Of a DNA stretch of 64,000 nt, positions 9,993-21,800 are shown one piece after another. Each line of letters begins with the position of its first letter. Position 1 is the first letter of the stretch. A model generated the notes under the pieces. That model saw only the letters and a list, made by a program, of their open reading frames with translations. It did not search any database and had not been told where the DNA came from. Both the position numbers and the translations under genes were made by a program. The DNA is from Chiridota heheva (taxonomy: Eukaryota; Echinodermata; Holothuroidea; Apodida; Chiridotidae): contig JAIGNY010003262.1 of the NCBI GenBank assembly GCA_020152595.1, forward strand, positions 218,501-282,500. Reading direction: 5' to 3'.

Positions 9993-10804
9993 ATAACGCT
10001 CGCACATTATGCAGGAGCGTTCTCGAGTAAAGTCACAAACAAATGCCCAAAGAAAGACACAGGCCAACACATCGTACACTTGCATTTTGTGGTTTAAATC
10101 TACTGTATTTAAATGATGTGCATCATAATTTAGGGTTCATTTTCTGTTTTTTAGAGGTAAAATTTCATGATTTTTGGGAAGTTTTTAAAAAATGTATTTT
10201 TATGGAAAATTATTCTTTATTCTTTATAGTAGACAGTAGTTCAACTACTGCTTTATTGATTTTTTAGTTTAAATAAATACAATTTTGATATTGAAAAGAA
10301 TTTTGCGACCAGATCTAGTTGTAAAATTTTGTGTACAAGTGTTGAAGACCATTATTTTTCTTTATTGTGTGACATGATTTTCAATGTACAGTATATGCCT
10401 TCATGCCCTAATCCAGAGGATTATGTCACTACGTGATTTAGGCATGAAGATTCGTGATATAGCATGGTGGGCTCGAATTTCAAACACTTGAATTACAAAT
10501 TTGATTTTTCTCAAAATAAAGACAAATTATTGACTGGTCAATGTTTCCAATTTAATTTTCAATCCTTTGAAACAATGTAAGATGATCATTTCAGAATATG
10601 TACCATTGCTGTGTTAAATTATCTGTAAAAATATATCACAGTTTTGGTTAATTTGAACATTCCCAGCAAGTGTACCAACAAAACGTACAATGTCTGATCG
10701 TTGGTAAAAATTGATATAATTTTCAATAAATTGTTATTCTTAACTGCACAATCAAAGTATGAAAAATCTAATTAGTGAAAATGGAGTTTAATTAATAAAT
10801 GGTA
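9993..10804. other. Intergenic stretch, no gene seen
   Basis: AT-rich; the 74-codon frame at 10043-10267 has no recognisable features. Confidence 0.35.
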
Positions 10805-11235
10805 AGGTAGGTCACACCCATCTCACTCACTTTCACCTCCTTATTGGTTCCCCCCAACCCCTCTGTAACAATTGCCACTGCATCCTCACTATCCATCACG
10901 TTCTCCTTGCTTCCCCCCTGTACAACCTTTCCAGAGCTTCCCTCGCTCCCCACAACTCAATTGCTGAGTTCTTCCAGAAAAATCCTCTGGATAAAATTAT
11001 CTCCTTCCTTCATCATGCTTCCCTCTACAACCATATTTAATTCTCCTCTTCCAACCCCTCTCTACTTTGTTTTTGTTTCACCCATGCACCTCCTCTCTCG
11101 ATCACAGCTTTCTAACTTTTGTTTTTGAATTTCTCTCATTCTCCCTCTGTTTCCTTTCCTTCCTACCTCTAAAATGATCTGACCTCTCACGCACAATTTG
11201 ACCCTCGTTGTTGTGGTGTCGTTAAGACCTCATCA
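10805..11235 (+). mobile_element. I-like LINE 3' end
   Basis: Nearly the same as the 3' part of the copy at 56230-58072 and as 17500-17960. It starts GGTCACACCCATCTCACTCA (the end of the coding region after RNase H), continues through the CCATGCACCTCCTCTCTCGA block and ends GTTGTGGTGTCGTTAAG then TCATCAAACAAAC. The reading frame is disrupted. Confidence 0.82.
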
Positions 11236-11443
11236 AACAAACAAACAAACCCATGGGCAGTACAATTCATCAAGATGCCTAATGTAAGATAGCCAAGCCT
11301 GTCTCAACATCTGCTTGTAATCGAGCTTGCATGGGCAGTGCAATCCATAAAAAGTTACAGAGCTATAGTGACCCTGATAGCTGTTTCCCCTACTATGCTG
11401 TATGCTTAAGGTAATGAGATCAGCAACTCCATGGATTGCTTTT

Positions 11444-12650
11444 TTGTTTCTCCTGTAGAATGACTGCATGGAACTGTTTTGTTTCTCCTGTAGAATGACT
11501 GCATGGAACTGTAATGTAGCTGTTATTTCTACTGTAGAATGACTGCATGGAACTGTAATGTAGCTGTTATTTCTCCTGTAGAATGACTGCATGGAACTGT
11601 AATGTAGCTGTTATTTCTCCTGTAGAATGACTGTATGAAACTAATGTAGCTGTTATTTCTCCTGTAGAATGGCTGTATGGAATTGTAATGTAGCTGTTAT
11701 TTCTCCTGTAGAATGACTGCATGGAACTGTAATGTAGCTGTTATTTCTCCTGTAGAATGGCTGCATGGAACTGTAATGTAGCTGTTATTTCTCCTGTAGA
11801 ATGACTGCATGGAACTGTAATGTAGCTGTTATTTCTCCTGTAGAATGACTGTATGGAACTGTAATGTAGCTGTTATTTCTCCTGTAGAATGGCTGTATGG
11901 AATTGTAATGTAGCTGTTATTTCTCCTGTAGAATGGCTGTATGGAATTGTAATGTAGCTGTTATTTCTCCTGTAGAATGACTGTATGGAACTGTAATGTA
12001 GCTGTTATTTCTCCTGTAGAATGGCTGTATGGAATTGTAATGTAGCTGTTATTTCTCCTGTAGAATGACTGCATGGAACTGTAATGTAGCTGTTATTTCT
12101 CCTGTAGAATGGCTGTATGGAATTGTATTGTAGCTGTTATTTCTCCTGTAGAATGACTGTATGGAACTGTAATGTAGCTGTTATTTCTCCTGTAGAATGG
12201 CTGCATGGAACTGTAATGTAGCTGTTATTTCTCCTGTAGAATGACTGTATGGAACTGTAATGTAGCTGTTATTTCTCCTGTAGAATGGCTGTATGGAATT
12301 GTAATGTAGCTGTTATTTCTCCTGTAGAATGACTGTATGGAACTGTAATGTAGCTGTTATTTCTCCTGTAGAATGGCTGTATGGAATTGTAATGTAGCTG
12401 TTATTTCTCCTGTAGAATGGCTGTATGGAACTGTAATGTAGCTGTTATTTCTCCTGTAGAATGACTGTATGGAACTGTAATGTAGCTGTTATTTCTCCGG
12501 TAGAATGGCTGTATGGAATTGTAATGTAGCTGTTATTTCTCCTGTAGAATGACTGCATGGAAGGATGATGGAACTGTAATGTAGCTATTATTCCTTCTGT
12601 AGAATGACTGTATGGAAACTAATGTAGCTGTTATATTTCTATTGTTCACA
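11444..12650 (+). repeat. 44-bp tandem array ending at the UVSSA exon 1 acceptor
   Basis: About 26 copies of a 44-bp unit: TAGAATGACTGTATGGAACT, then GTAATGTAGCTGTTATTTCTCCTG. Units differ mainly as GACTGCATGGAACT, GGCTGTATGGAATT or GACTGTATGGAACT. Each unit carries a pyrimidine-rich run followed by TAG (TTATTTCTCCTGTAG), which looks like a 3' splice site. The last, diverged unit reads GCTGTTATATTTCTATTGTT then CACAG and supplies the acceptor of UVSSA exon 1, so gene and array share sequence at this border. Confidence 0.95.
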
Positions 12651-12651
12651 G

Positions 12652-12824
12652 GTGCAGCTTCCACCAATGGCTGTCAGTGGTTCACAGGAAATGCCTGATG
12701 GCAGCAATCTTGCACTTGATCACAAGCAATGCTCTCAACTTATGATGCATATTAACACATTAACAACCAGTGGGCTACCAAAGCTCGATGAAGCTGAATT
12801 GAAAAAAATAAAGAAAATTTGCAA
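12652..12824 (+). CDS. UVSSA: UVSSA exon 1 (first coding exon)
   Basis: Acceptor TTCACAG ends at 12651. The proposed start ATG is at 12667 and gives [12 protein letters not shown], with [20 protein letters not shown] later in the exon. That part matches the start of UVSSA (human LTTSGEPRLNPEKMKELKKI). Coding is 158 nt and ends in phase 2 at AA|gtaaga. The 15 bases before the ATG are in frame without a stop, so a longer N-terminus from an upstream exon cannot be excluded, but the match to human UVSSA favours this start region. Confidence 0.88.
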
Positions 12825-15800
12825 GTAAGAATTATTTATATTTAAGGTGTGCTGAGATTCTGCCGTGATGATGAACTCATTATCATCATCGTCATCAATC
12901 GGCAGGGTACCACAAATTGATTCTGCCGTGATGATGAACTCATTATCATCATCATCATCAATCGGCAGGGTACCACAAATTGATTCTGCCGTGATGATGA
13001 ACTCATAATCACCATCATCATCAATCGGCAGGGTACATCACCACCACCCTGTGCAAGCTTAGCAATATTGTTTGGCTTGAGAAAATCATTCTACTGTAGT
13101 CTCCTAGTAAGTGTTGAATATATGTCAAGCAGGATGTCCATTGACTGCCGGCCAGGTGTCCATTGACTGCCGGCCAGGTGTCCATTGACTGCCGGCCAGG
13201 TGTCCATTGACTGCCGGCCAGGTGTCCATTGACTGCCGGCCAGGTGTCCATTGACTGCCGGCCAGGTGTCCATTGACTGCCGGCCAGGTGTCCATTGACT
13301 GCCGGCCAGGTGTCCATTGACTGCCGGCCAGGTGTCCATTGACTGCCGCCAGGTGTCCATTGACTGCCGCCAGGTGTCCATTGACTGCCGGCCAGGTGTC
13401 CATTGACTGCCGCCAGGTGTCCATTGACTGCCGCCAGGTGTCCATTGACTGCCGCCAGGTGTCCATTGACTGCCGCCAGGTGTCCATTGACTGCCGCCAG
13501 GTGTCCATTGACTGCCGCCAGGTGTCCATTGACTGCCAGGTGTCCCGGCCAGGTGTCCATTGACAGCCGCCAGGTGTCCATTGACTGCCCGGCCAGGTGC
13601 CAGGTGTCCATTGACTGCCGGCCAGGTGTCCATTGAGCCAGGTGTCCATTGACTGCCCGGCCAGGTGTCCATTGACTGCCGGCCAGGTGTCCATTGACTG
13701 CCGCCAGGTGTCCATTGACTGCCGCCAGGTGTCCATTGACTGCCGCCAGGTGTCCATTGACTGCCGCCAGGTGTCCATTGACTGCCGCCAGGTGCCAGGT
13801 GTCCATTGACTGCCGCCAGGTGCCAGGTGTCCATTGACTGCCGCCAGGTGTCCATTGACTGCCGCCAGGTGTCCGGCCAGGTGTCCATTGACTGCCGGCC
13901 AGGTGTCCATTGACTGCCGGCCAGGTGTCCATTGACTGCCGCCAGGTGTCCATTGACTGCCGCCAGGTGTCCATTGACTGCCGCCAGGTGTCCATTGACT
14001 GCCGGCCAGGTGTCCATTGACTGCCGCCAGGTGTCCATTGACTGCCGCCAGGTGTCCATTGACTGCGGCCAGGTGCCAGGTGTCCATTGACTGCCGGCCA
14101 GGTGTCCATTGACTGCAGGCCAGGTGTCCATTGACTGCCGGCCAGGTGTCCATTGACTGCCGGCCAGGTGTCCATTTGCCATGAGATAGAACATATAGGA
14201 TGTACTGGCTAATCTTCTGGCATTCTACGGTAACTTCCTAAGTATGTGGCCCAAGAATCTCAGTTGGCGAGATCTGACCCAATGCATCAGAGGTGTGGTG
14301 TTAGCAGCGTTAAAGTATGAATGACTGTGTTTGGAACAAACGTCTGATGTTAAGCATTATTCTACAACAGGATGTGGCAAAGGTAGTAGATTCGCAATTG
14401 CCAAGTAGGATTATAATACAGGTTGTGCCAAATACATGTAGCTTCACCTTGGTTGAAAGCAGGACAGTAGAACTCCGCCACATTTGCTGCAATTTCCAGA
14501 AGGTGGACCAAGCAAGTGCCTTGCTTCTTTGCAGATCACTTGCACTTGATGAACTTAAAACCTATGAGAGGTCAATCTGTATGGATACAGTATAATGTAA
14601 TATTTCTATGATTTCTAAGTGACATTTTGGTATCAAACCTATATCATCATGTTTCTTTTAGATATGTATTCTTATTAAAAAAACTTGGAACTCAATTGAA
14701 CAATGACTATAACATGTAATTGTTAGGGTACAGTATTTATTTACACCATAAATTTGTGTTGCCAGTAAAAATTTATTTTAAAATATCTTCCTGTATTAAA
14801 GATAAAGGATTACTGCAGGGGTCAAGGGTCAAGCAAGTCTGTCTTACATGAAAGAGGACTCCAAAAGAAACAAATTGGTGGAGGTAGCATTCAAAATCTT
14901 ATTCCGTTAAGGAGATATTTAAGTTAGTTTAGTATAATTTTTGTAGAAACCACTGAAATGAGACTGGCTGTGACATCATAGCCTCAGATTTCTCAATACC
15001 TTCATGTATATTGTCGTATTTTGTCTTGTGATTTTGTGGCTTAAAACCATTGGATGTCAGGAAAGTAGTAAAACAGAATCTTGCAAGGGGTAATTATAAT
15101 TTATCATTTGATGAAAGTTTGAGGAAAAATAATGCAAAGAGTAAAAAAGTTTAATACATTTTCTTTAAAATGCATTAATAATTGTTAAGAATGTGAGGAT
15201 TAGGGCGCCAACTTTCCATAGTAGACTTTCTACGCCAGTCATTTATACACAGATAAGACGGAGCTTTAAGCTTAAATATCTCTTTAATGGAATATGATTT
15301 TTTGACATTCTTCTCACCATTTTGTTTCTTTTAAAGAGCTCTTTCATATAAAATAGACTTGCTAGACCACCGAACTAATCCTTCAAGTAGGGCATTTCTT
15401 TGTTTCTAGTAGACCTTTCAATTGATGTGGTTTATTTTGTGTACTTTTGTTGCATTTCAGGCAGTCAGACAGCTATGTGGAGTATACTTTTGACAAACTT
15501 CAAAAGCGACTTGAAGAAGACCATTCAGAAATCAGACTCTCTACCTTCCAAATTATGAACGAATTGTTTGTGCGCTCCCACAGATTTCGTGAGTTGATGG
15601 TAGCAGATATGCAGCTGTTTCTTGAACTCACTGTAGAAACAAATGTTGAACTCCCCTTGCCACCTCCAAAAGCAGCTGCAAAGCTATTAAAAGAACAAGT
15701 TTTAAGAGCAATAGTAGAATGGAATGAAAAGTATGGAAAAGCTTATAAGAAACTGGCCTTGGGTTACAACTACCTTCAAACAAGGAAAAGGGTAAGTTAA

Positions 15801-18800
15801 TATATGGAGCATTATAGGCCACCCAGGTATTCAAAATGTATGAATATCGTGTGTGGATTGGTAGTTGCGAGTATCTTAATCAGGAAGACCAAAAAATTGA
15901 CCAATACAGGCTTGTAAAAATCTACAAATGTGTGCATTATTTATTACCCTCTCCCCAACAAAGGTGGTGCATGGGAGTATAGAATCTTTACCATCTGTTT
16001 ATTAACACAAGGAAATTTATATATTGGAGACTCACCTAAAAAGAACCTAAAACAATGCATTCCTGACATGAATAGTTATTAATACATTTGTGTCTGGCCT
16101 CATTAGAACTTAAAATCAACAGCTGTGGCATGAAAATAAATTCAACAATAGTTACTGGCATAGATAGAGATCAAACAAAAATAAATAAAAAAACATTTTT
16201 GATATATTTATTATATTTATTTGTATAGCGCTTTTGACAACTAATTGTTTATAATTAGTTCCCTTTAATTTATTATATTATTATTATTATTATTACAAGA
16301 AGAAAGCAATAACAAATCTATTACATCTTGGTTTTCAATGCTGCGGGAAATGGACTGGAGTTTACGCACGATAGAAGTTGGGGTAGCTATTCCAAAACAT
16401 AACCATTACTTGTCCAAAGTGTTAAGTGGGTGGGGCTCAAAAGAGAATGATTCCAAATAAATACTTCAGTAACTTGAGTTTGAGGATAGACTGTAGACCT
16501 GCACTGTTTGCTCATTTTGCTGGTGCATTGCACATCACATCACAATAGTTACAATGTTTGTAACACAAACTATTGAAAGTAGAGTAAGTGGGAGAATTCT
16601 AGCATTGTTTTTATTTCACTTCTTAACTTTTAAAATTCTTAGGTTGATTTCACAAGCATTACCGCCAGAACAAATGCTGATAGGTTGAGAGAGCAGGCCA
16701 GACAGGAGAAAATGCAGAGAATCCTAGAGGGGAGGGTCAAGAAGCTTCTAAAGGAGATGGAAGGTAAATGATAGTTTTTTTAGTCTGACATTTTGGTTCC
16801 GATGCGATAGCATTAGGAACCTATACGGTCATGATGGCATGGGGGTATGTATGTGTGTATGTGACGGCCAGCTCGTAAACACGATATCTCAAAAACGGTA
16901 TATTGGATTCATGTCATATGTGGTACACAGATAGCCCATGGTCCGTAGATGTACCCTTTTGTTTTTGATGGTTATGTCATGCATATTAATGAGTAGGCAG
17001 GGCTTGGTGTAAAATTTTGAAATGTTTATATTTGAACCACTCGTCCATCTTCTCGGCCAAGACCAAGGCCACCCTACTTTCCCTCAACTTTATTGAGTAC
17101 TCCCCGCTCAGCCACTCTGCCATTTTCTCGACTCCAAGTCTGTCCTTATTTCTTTACTCAATCTTAAATGGGATAACCCCACGTCCCACCTCCGTAAACT
17201 CCTTTCGCCCCTCCCCCCCCTTCCTTCTGCAAGAAAAGTATTCTTTTCTTTTGGATACCCAGCTATGTTGGCATCCCCTGCAATGATAGGGCTGATGCAG
17301 CCGCTAAGCTTGCTCTCATCCTCCCCCCTTTCCCAAAACCCTTTTTGACATCAAACCGCTTATCGCTTCCCTTGTTCATGACTGCTGGCAAACCTCATGG
17401 TACTCCTAAATTGATAACAAACTCCACATCATCCAGCCCACCATTCCAATCAAACCCACCATCCACAATTTCTTCCATGTCGACAATGTCCACATTACCC
17501 ATTTTAGAATAGGTCACACCCACCTCACTTACAATTCCATCTCTTTATTGGCTCCCCCACCACTCTGCAACAATTGCCATTGGACCCCCACAGTCCACCA
17601 CATCCTCCTTGCCTGACCCCTGTTCAACCTTCCCAGAGCTTCCCTTGCCCCCCCACCCCTTTCTTAAAACTCAATAGCGGAGCTGTTCCAGAAAAACCCT
17701 CCGGATAAAATGATCTTCTTCCTTCATCATGCTTCACTCTACAACCATATTTAGTCCTCCTCTCCCACCCCTTCTATCTACTTTTTCCCCCTTGCTCATC
17801 CATGCATTTCCTTTCTCGATCCCAGCTTTCTGGATTTTAGTTCCCGTGTTTCTCTCAATATCCCCTGTTTTCTTTCCTTGCTACCTCTGGAATGATCTAA
17901 CCTTTCAGGCACAATTTGACCCTCGCTGTTGTGGTGTTGTTAAGCCCTCATCAAACAAACAACTGTGTGTCTGTTTTGTTTCATCTTTGGTGTTATTATG
18001 ATGTTAGCTGGTGTGTACATGTTCATGATGTAAAAAGTTGGATTTCATTCATGTGTGTAGTGGGTGGAGCTACATAGCTTGCAAAAACAGTATCTCAAGA
18101 ATGGTAAACTGGATTCATGTCATATTTGGTACACAGATAGCCCATGGTCTGCAGATGTACTCTGTTGTTCTTTGGTGGTGATATCATGCATATTAATGAG
18201 TGTGGGTGGGCTTACAGTGAAAATTGAAAAGTGATAAATGAGCAACTATATTTGTTTTGTGTCATATTGGCATGATAATTGTGTTGGTTATTGTTCACAT
18301 GCTTATTTTATCTGCAGATGCCATTAGTATACATGAAGGGCGTGACTTAATGTTAAAGTGCTAAATTAATTAAACACCATACTGCATTTCATGAACAATA
18401 TATCAGATTTATATTATATCAGGTACTGTACACAGACGAGTCATGGTCTGTACATATATGTTATAATGTTGTGGTAGTGATGTTATGAATATTAATGAGT
18501 TATGGGCTTACTGAAAGATTCTTGAAAAATAATAAATAAGCAACCATTTTTGCAATATACTTGCTATGATAATGTTGTTAATTATTGTGCAAATGCCAAT
18601 GTTGTCAACATTTTATTGATCTGCATGGTGGGTGTGGCTTATGAGTAAATATCCTGGAACAGATGTTTCATGATATGTTATAGCATGACAATTAATACAA
18701 ATTTTGCAAATCAATCAGCTTATGTAAAAAAACAAAAAAACATCAGTAACAAAAAACCTTTTGGTTCTGGTTGTGATTATTTTTAATAGTTGATATTTTA

Positions 18801-21800
18801 TTTTCTTCTATTGAACAGATTTTACATGGGGAAAGGTTCTCCATATCATAAAGAGTTTATTTTCTATTATAACCACCTTCTGTTCAGCTTATTTCAGCAA
18901 AATTATCTTGTGAAGTCGTTTCTTCGAGGCCTGCCATTTTATGTACATTAATATGACACAAATCTCTTGCAGTGTGAAAGGGATAGAAATCAGTGTTACA
19001 GTATATATAATGTTCTCCTCCAAGATCAATAATCTACTATTTGAGTACATGTGAAGAGATTGATGTAAATTAATGAAATAAATGTGTATCAATAATGTTT
19101 TATAGAATACAAGGCTGCTGGTTAGGATAATATTACAACAGAACTGCTGAAAGCAGATGCCCATATTACAGAAGAAAGGCTAGAGGATTTATTGAGGGCA
19201 ATATGGAACACAGAAATAATGCCCACATCTTGGAAACAGGGGCTGATTGTGAAAGTCACAAAAAGGTGATATTGCCAACTGTCACAATTGGAGAGGTATT
19301 ACTTTAACATCAGTGCATAGCAAAGTGTTTGGCAGAGTTTTGATTGATAGAATCAGAAACGGAGTTGACAGCAAGCTGAGAGTTGACAGCAAGCTGAGAG
19401 TTGACAGCAAGCTGAGAGTTGACAGCAAGCTGAGAGTTGACAGCAAGCTGAGAGTTGACAGCAAGCTGAGATTTGACAGCAAGCTGAGAGTTGACAGCAA
19501 GCTGAGAGTTGACAGCAAGCTGAGAGTTGACAACAAGCTGAGAGATGACAGCAAGCTGAGAGTTGACAGCAAGCTGAGAGTTGACAGCAAGCTGAGAGTT
19601 GACAGCAAGCTGAGAGTTGACAGCAAGCTGAGAGTTGACAGCAAGCTGAGAGTTGACAGCAAGCTGAGAGTTGACAGCAAGCTGAGAGTTGACAGCAAGC
19701 TGAGAGTTGACGGCAAGCTGAGAGTTGACAGCAAGCTGAGAGTTGACAGCAAGCTGAGAGTTGACAGCAAGCTGAGAGTTGACAGCAAGCTGAGGGTTGA
19801 CAGCAAGCTGAGGGTTGACAGCAAGCTGAGAGTTGACAGCAGGCTGAGAGTTGACAGCAAGCTGAGAGTTGACAGCAAGCTGAGAGTTGACAGCAAACTG
19901 AGAGTTGAGCAGGCAGGGTTCAGAAGAGGAAGGAACACCACCGAACAAATATTTATACTTTGCAACATATTAGAACAGGTCATCAAATGGCAGTCAACCC
20001 TCTATATTACCTTTGTTGACTTCGAAAAAGTGTTTGACTTAGTACACAGGAGAGCCTATGGGAAATAATGGCAAGCTTATGGTATCCCACAGAAAATCAT
20101 CCCAATGTTTAAGATACTTTATGAAGGTAATGTATGTGCTGTAATGGATGAAGAAGTAGTGTCAGAATGGTTTCAAGTTAAGACGGGATTTAAACAAGGC
20201 GATGTAATGTCTGGTTTCATTTTTCTGATGATAGTGGACTGGGTGATGCATAAGACAACTAAAGCCAATAGTAATGGAATAAGATGGAGGTTTTTATGTC
20301 AAGGTAAGAAAACCTTGATTCTGCAGATGACATCTTTCTGACCTCCTCTACCTATCAACATATGCAAACAAAACTAACAAGGCTGAACCAATATGCTGCA
20401 CAAACTGGGTTAAGAATAAATAAGAAAAGACTGAAGTCATGAAAGTAAATAGTAGATGCTGTGACAAAGTGCAAATTAATAATAAACATCTGAAAAAGGT
20501 ACATATTTACAAGTACCTAGGAGCAACTGTAAACATACAAGGTGGTTGTGAAGAAGATATTGTTAACAGAATTTCTAAAGCAAGAACATCTTTATGAAAT
20601 TAAAGAAGATATGGAGCTCCAATACATATTCAGTCAAAACAAAGATCAGATTATTTAACTCTATTGTTAAGTCAATTCTCTTATACGGTTGTGAGATGTG
20701 GAAGACTAATGAGACTGACAATAAGAAATTGGATTATTTCATGTTCAAATGCATTAGAAGAATTTTGAAGATCAGATGGCCATATGTTGTTTAAAATGAT
20801 GAATTATTTACTAAGCAAAGGAGAATTAGCAACAAAGTCAAAATTAGAAGATGGAGGTGGATTGGGTTTATATCAAGAATGAAAGAGGACAGCCACTGCA
20901 TGACAGCACTGACATGGAAGCCAGAAGGGAGAATGAAAGAGGACAGCCACTGCATGACAGCACTGACATGGAAGCCAGAAGGGAGAAGGAAAGAGGACAG
21001 CCACTGCATGACAGCACTGACATGGAAGCCAGAAGGGAGAATGAAAGAGGACAGCCACTGCATGACAGCACTGACACGGGAGCCAGAAGGGAGAAGGAAA
21101 GAGGACAGCCACTGCATGACAGCACTGACATGGAAGCCAGAAGGGAGAATGAAAGAGGACAGCCACTGCATGACAGCACTGACATGGAAGCCAGAAGGGA
21201 GAAGGAAAGAGGACAGCCACTGCATGACAGCACTGACATGGAAGCCAGAAGGGAGAATGAAAGAGAACAGCCACTGCATGACAGCACTGACATGGAAGCC
21301 AGAAGGAGAATGAAAGAGGACAGCCACTGCATGACAGCACTGACATGGAAGCCAGAAGGAGAATGAAAGAGGACAGCCACTGCATGACAGCACTGACATG
21401 GAAGCCAGAAGGGAGAAGGAAAGAGGACAGCCACTGCATGACAGCACTGACATGGAAGCCAGAAGGGAGAATGAAAGAGGACAGCCACTGCATGACAGCA
21501 CTGACATGGAAGCCAGAAGGGAGAAGGAAAGAGGACAGCCACTGCATGACAGCACTGACATGGAAGCCAGAAGGGAGAATGAAAGAGGACAGCCACTGCA
21601 TGACAGCACTGACATGGAAGTCAGAAGGGAGAATGAAAGAGGACAGCCACTGCATGACAGCACTGACATGGAAGCCAGAAGGGAGAATGAAAGAGGACAG
21701 CCACTGCATGACAGCACTGACATGGAAGCCAGAAGGGAGAAGGTAAGAGGACAGCCACTGCATGACAGCACTGACATGGAAGTCAGAAGGGCGAAGGAAA

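Noticed and set aside
13021-14194. Three overlapping - strand open frames of 342-384 codons
   Set aside because: They come from a 21/22-bp repeat lacking stop codons; several frames are open at once and no gene features are present.
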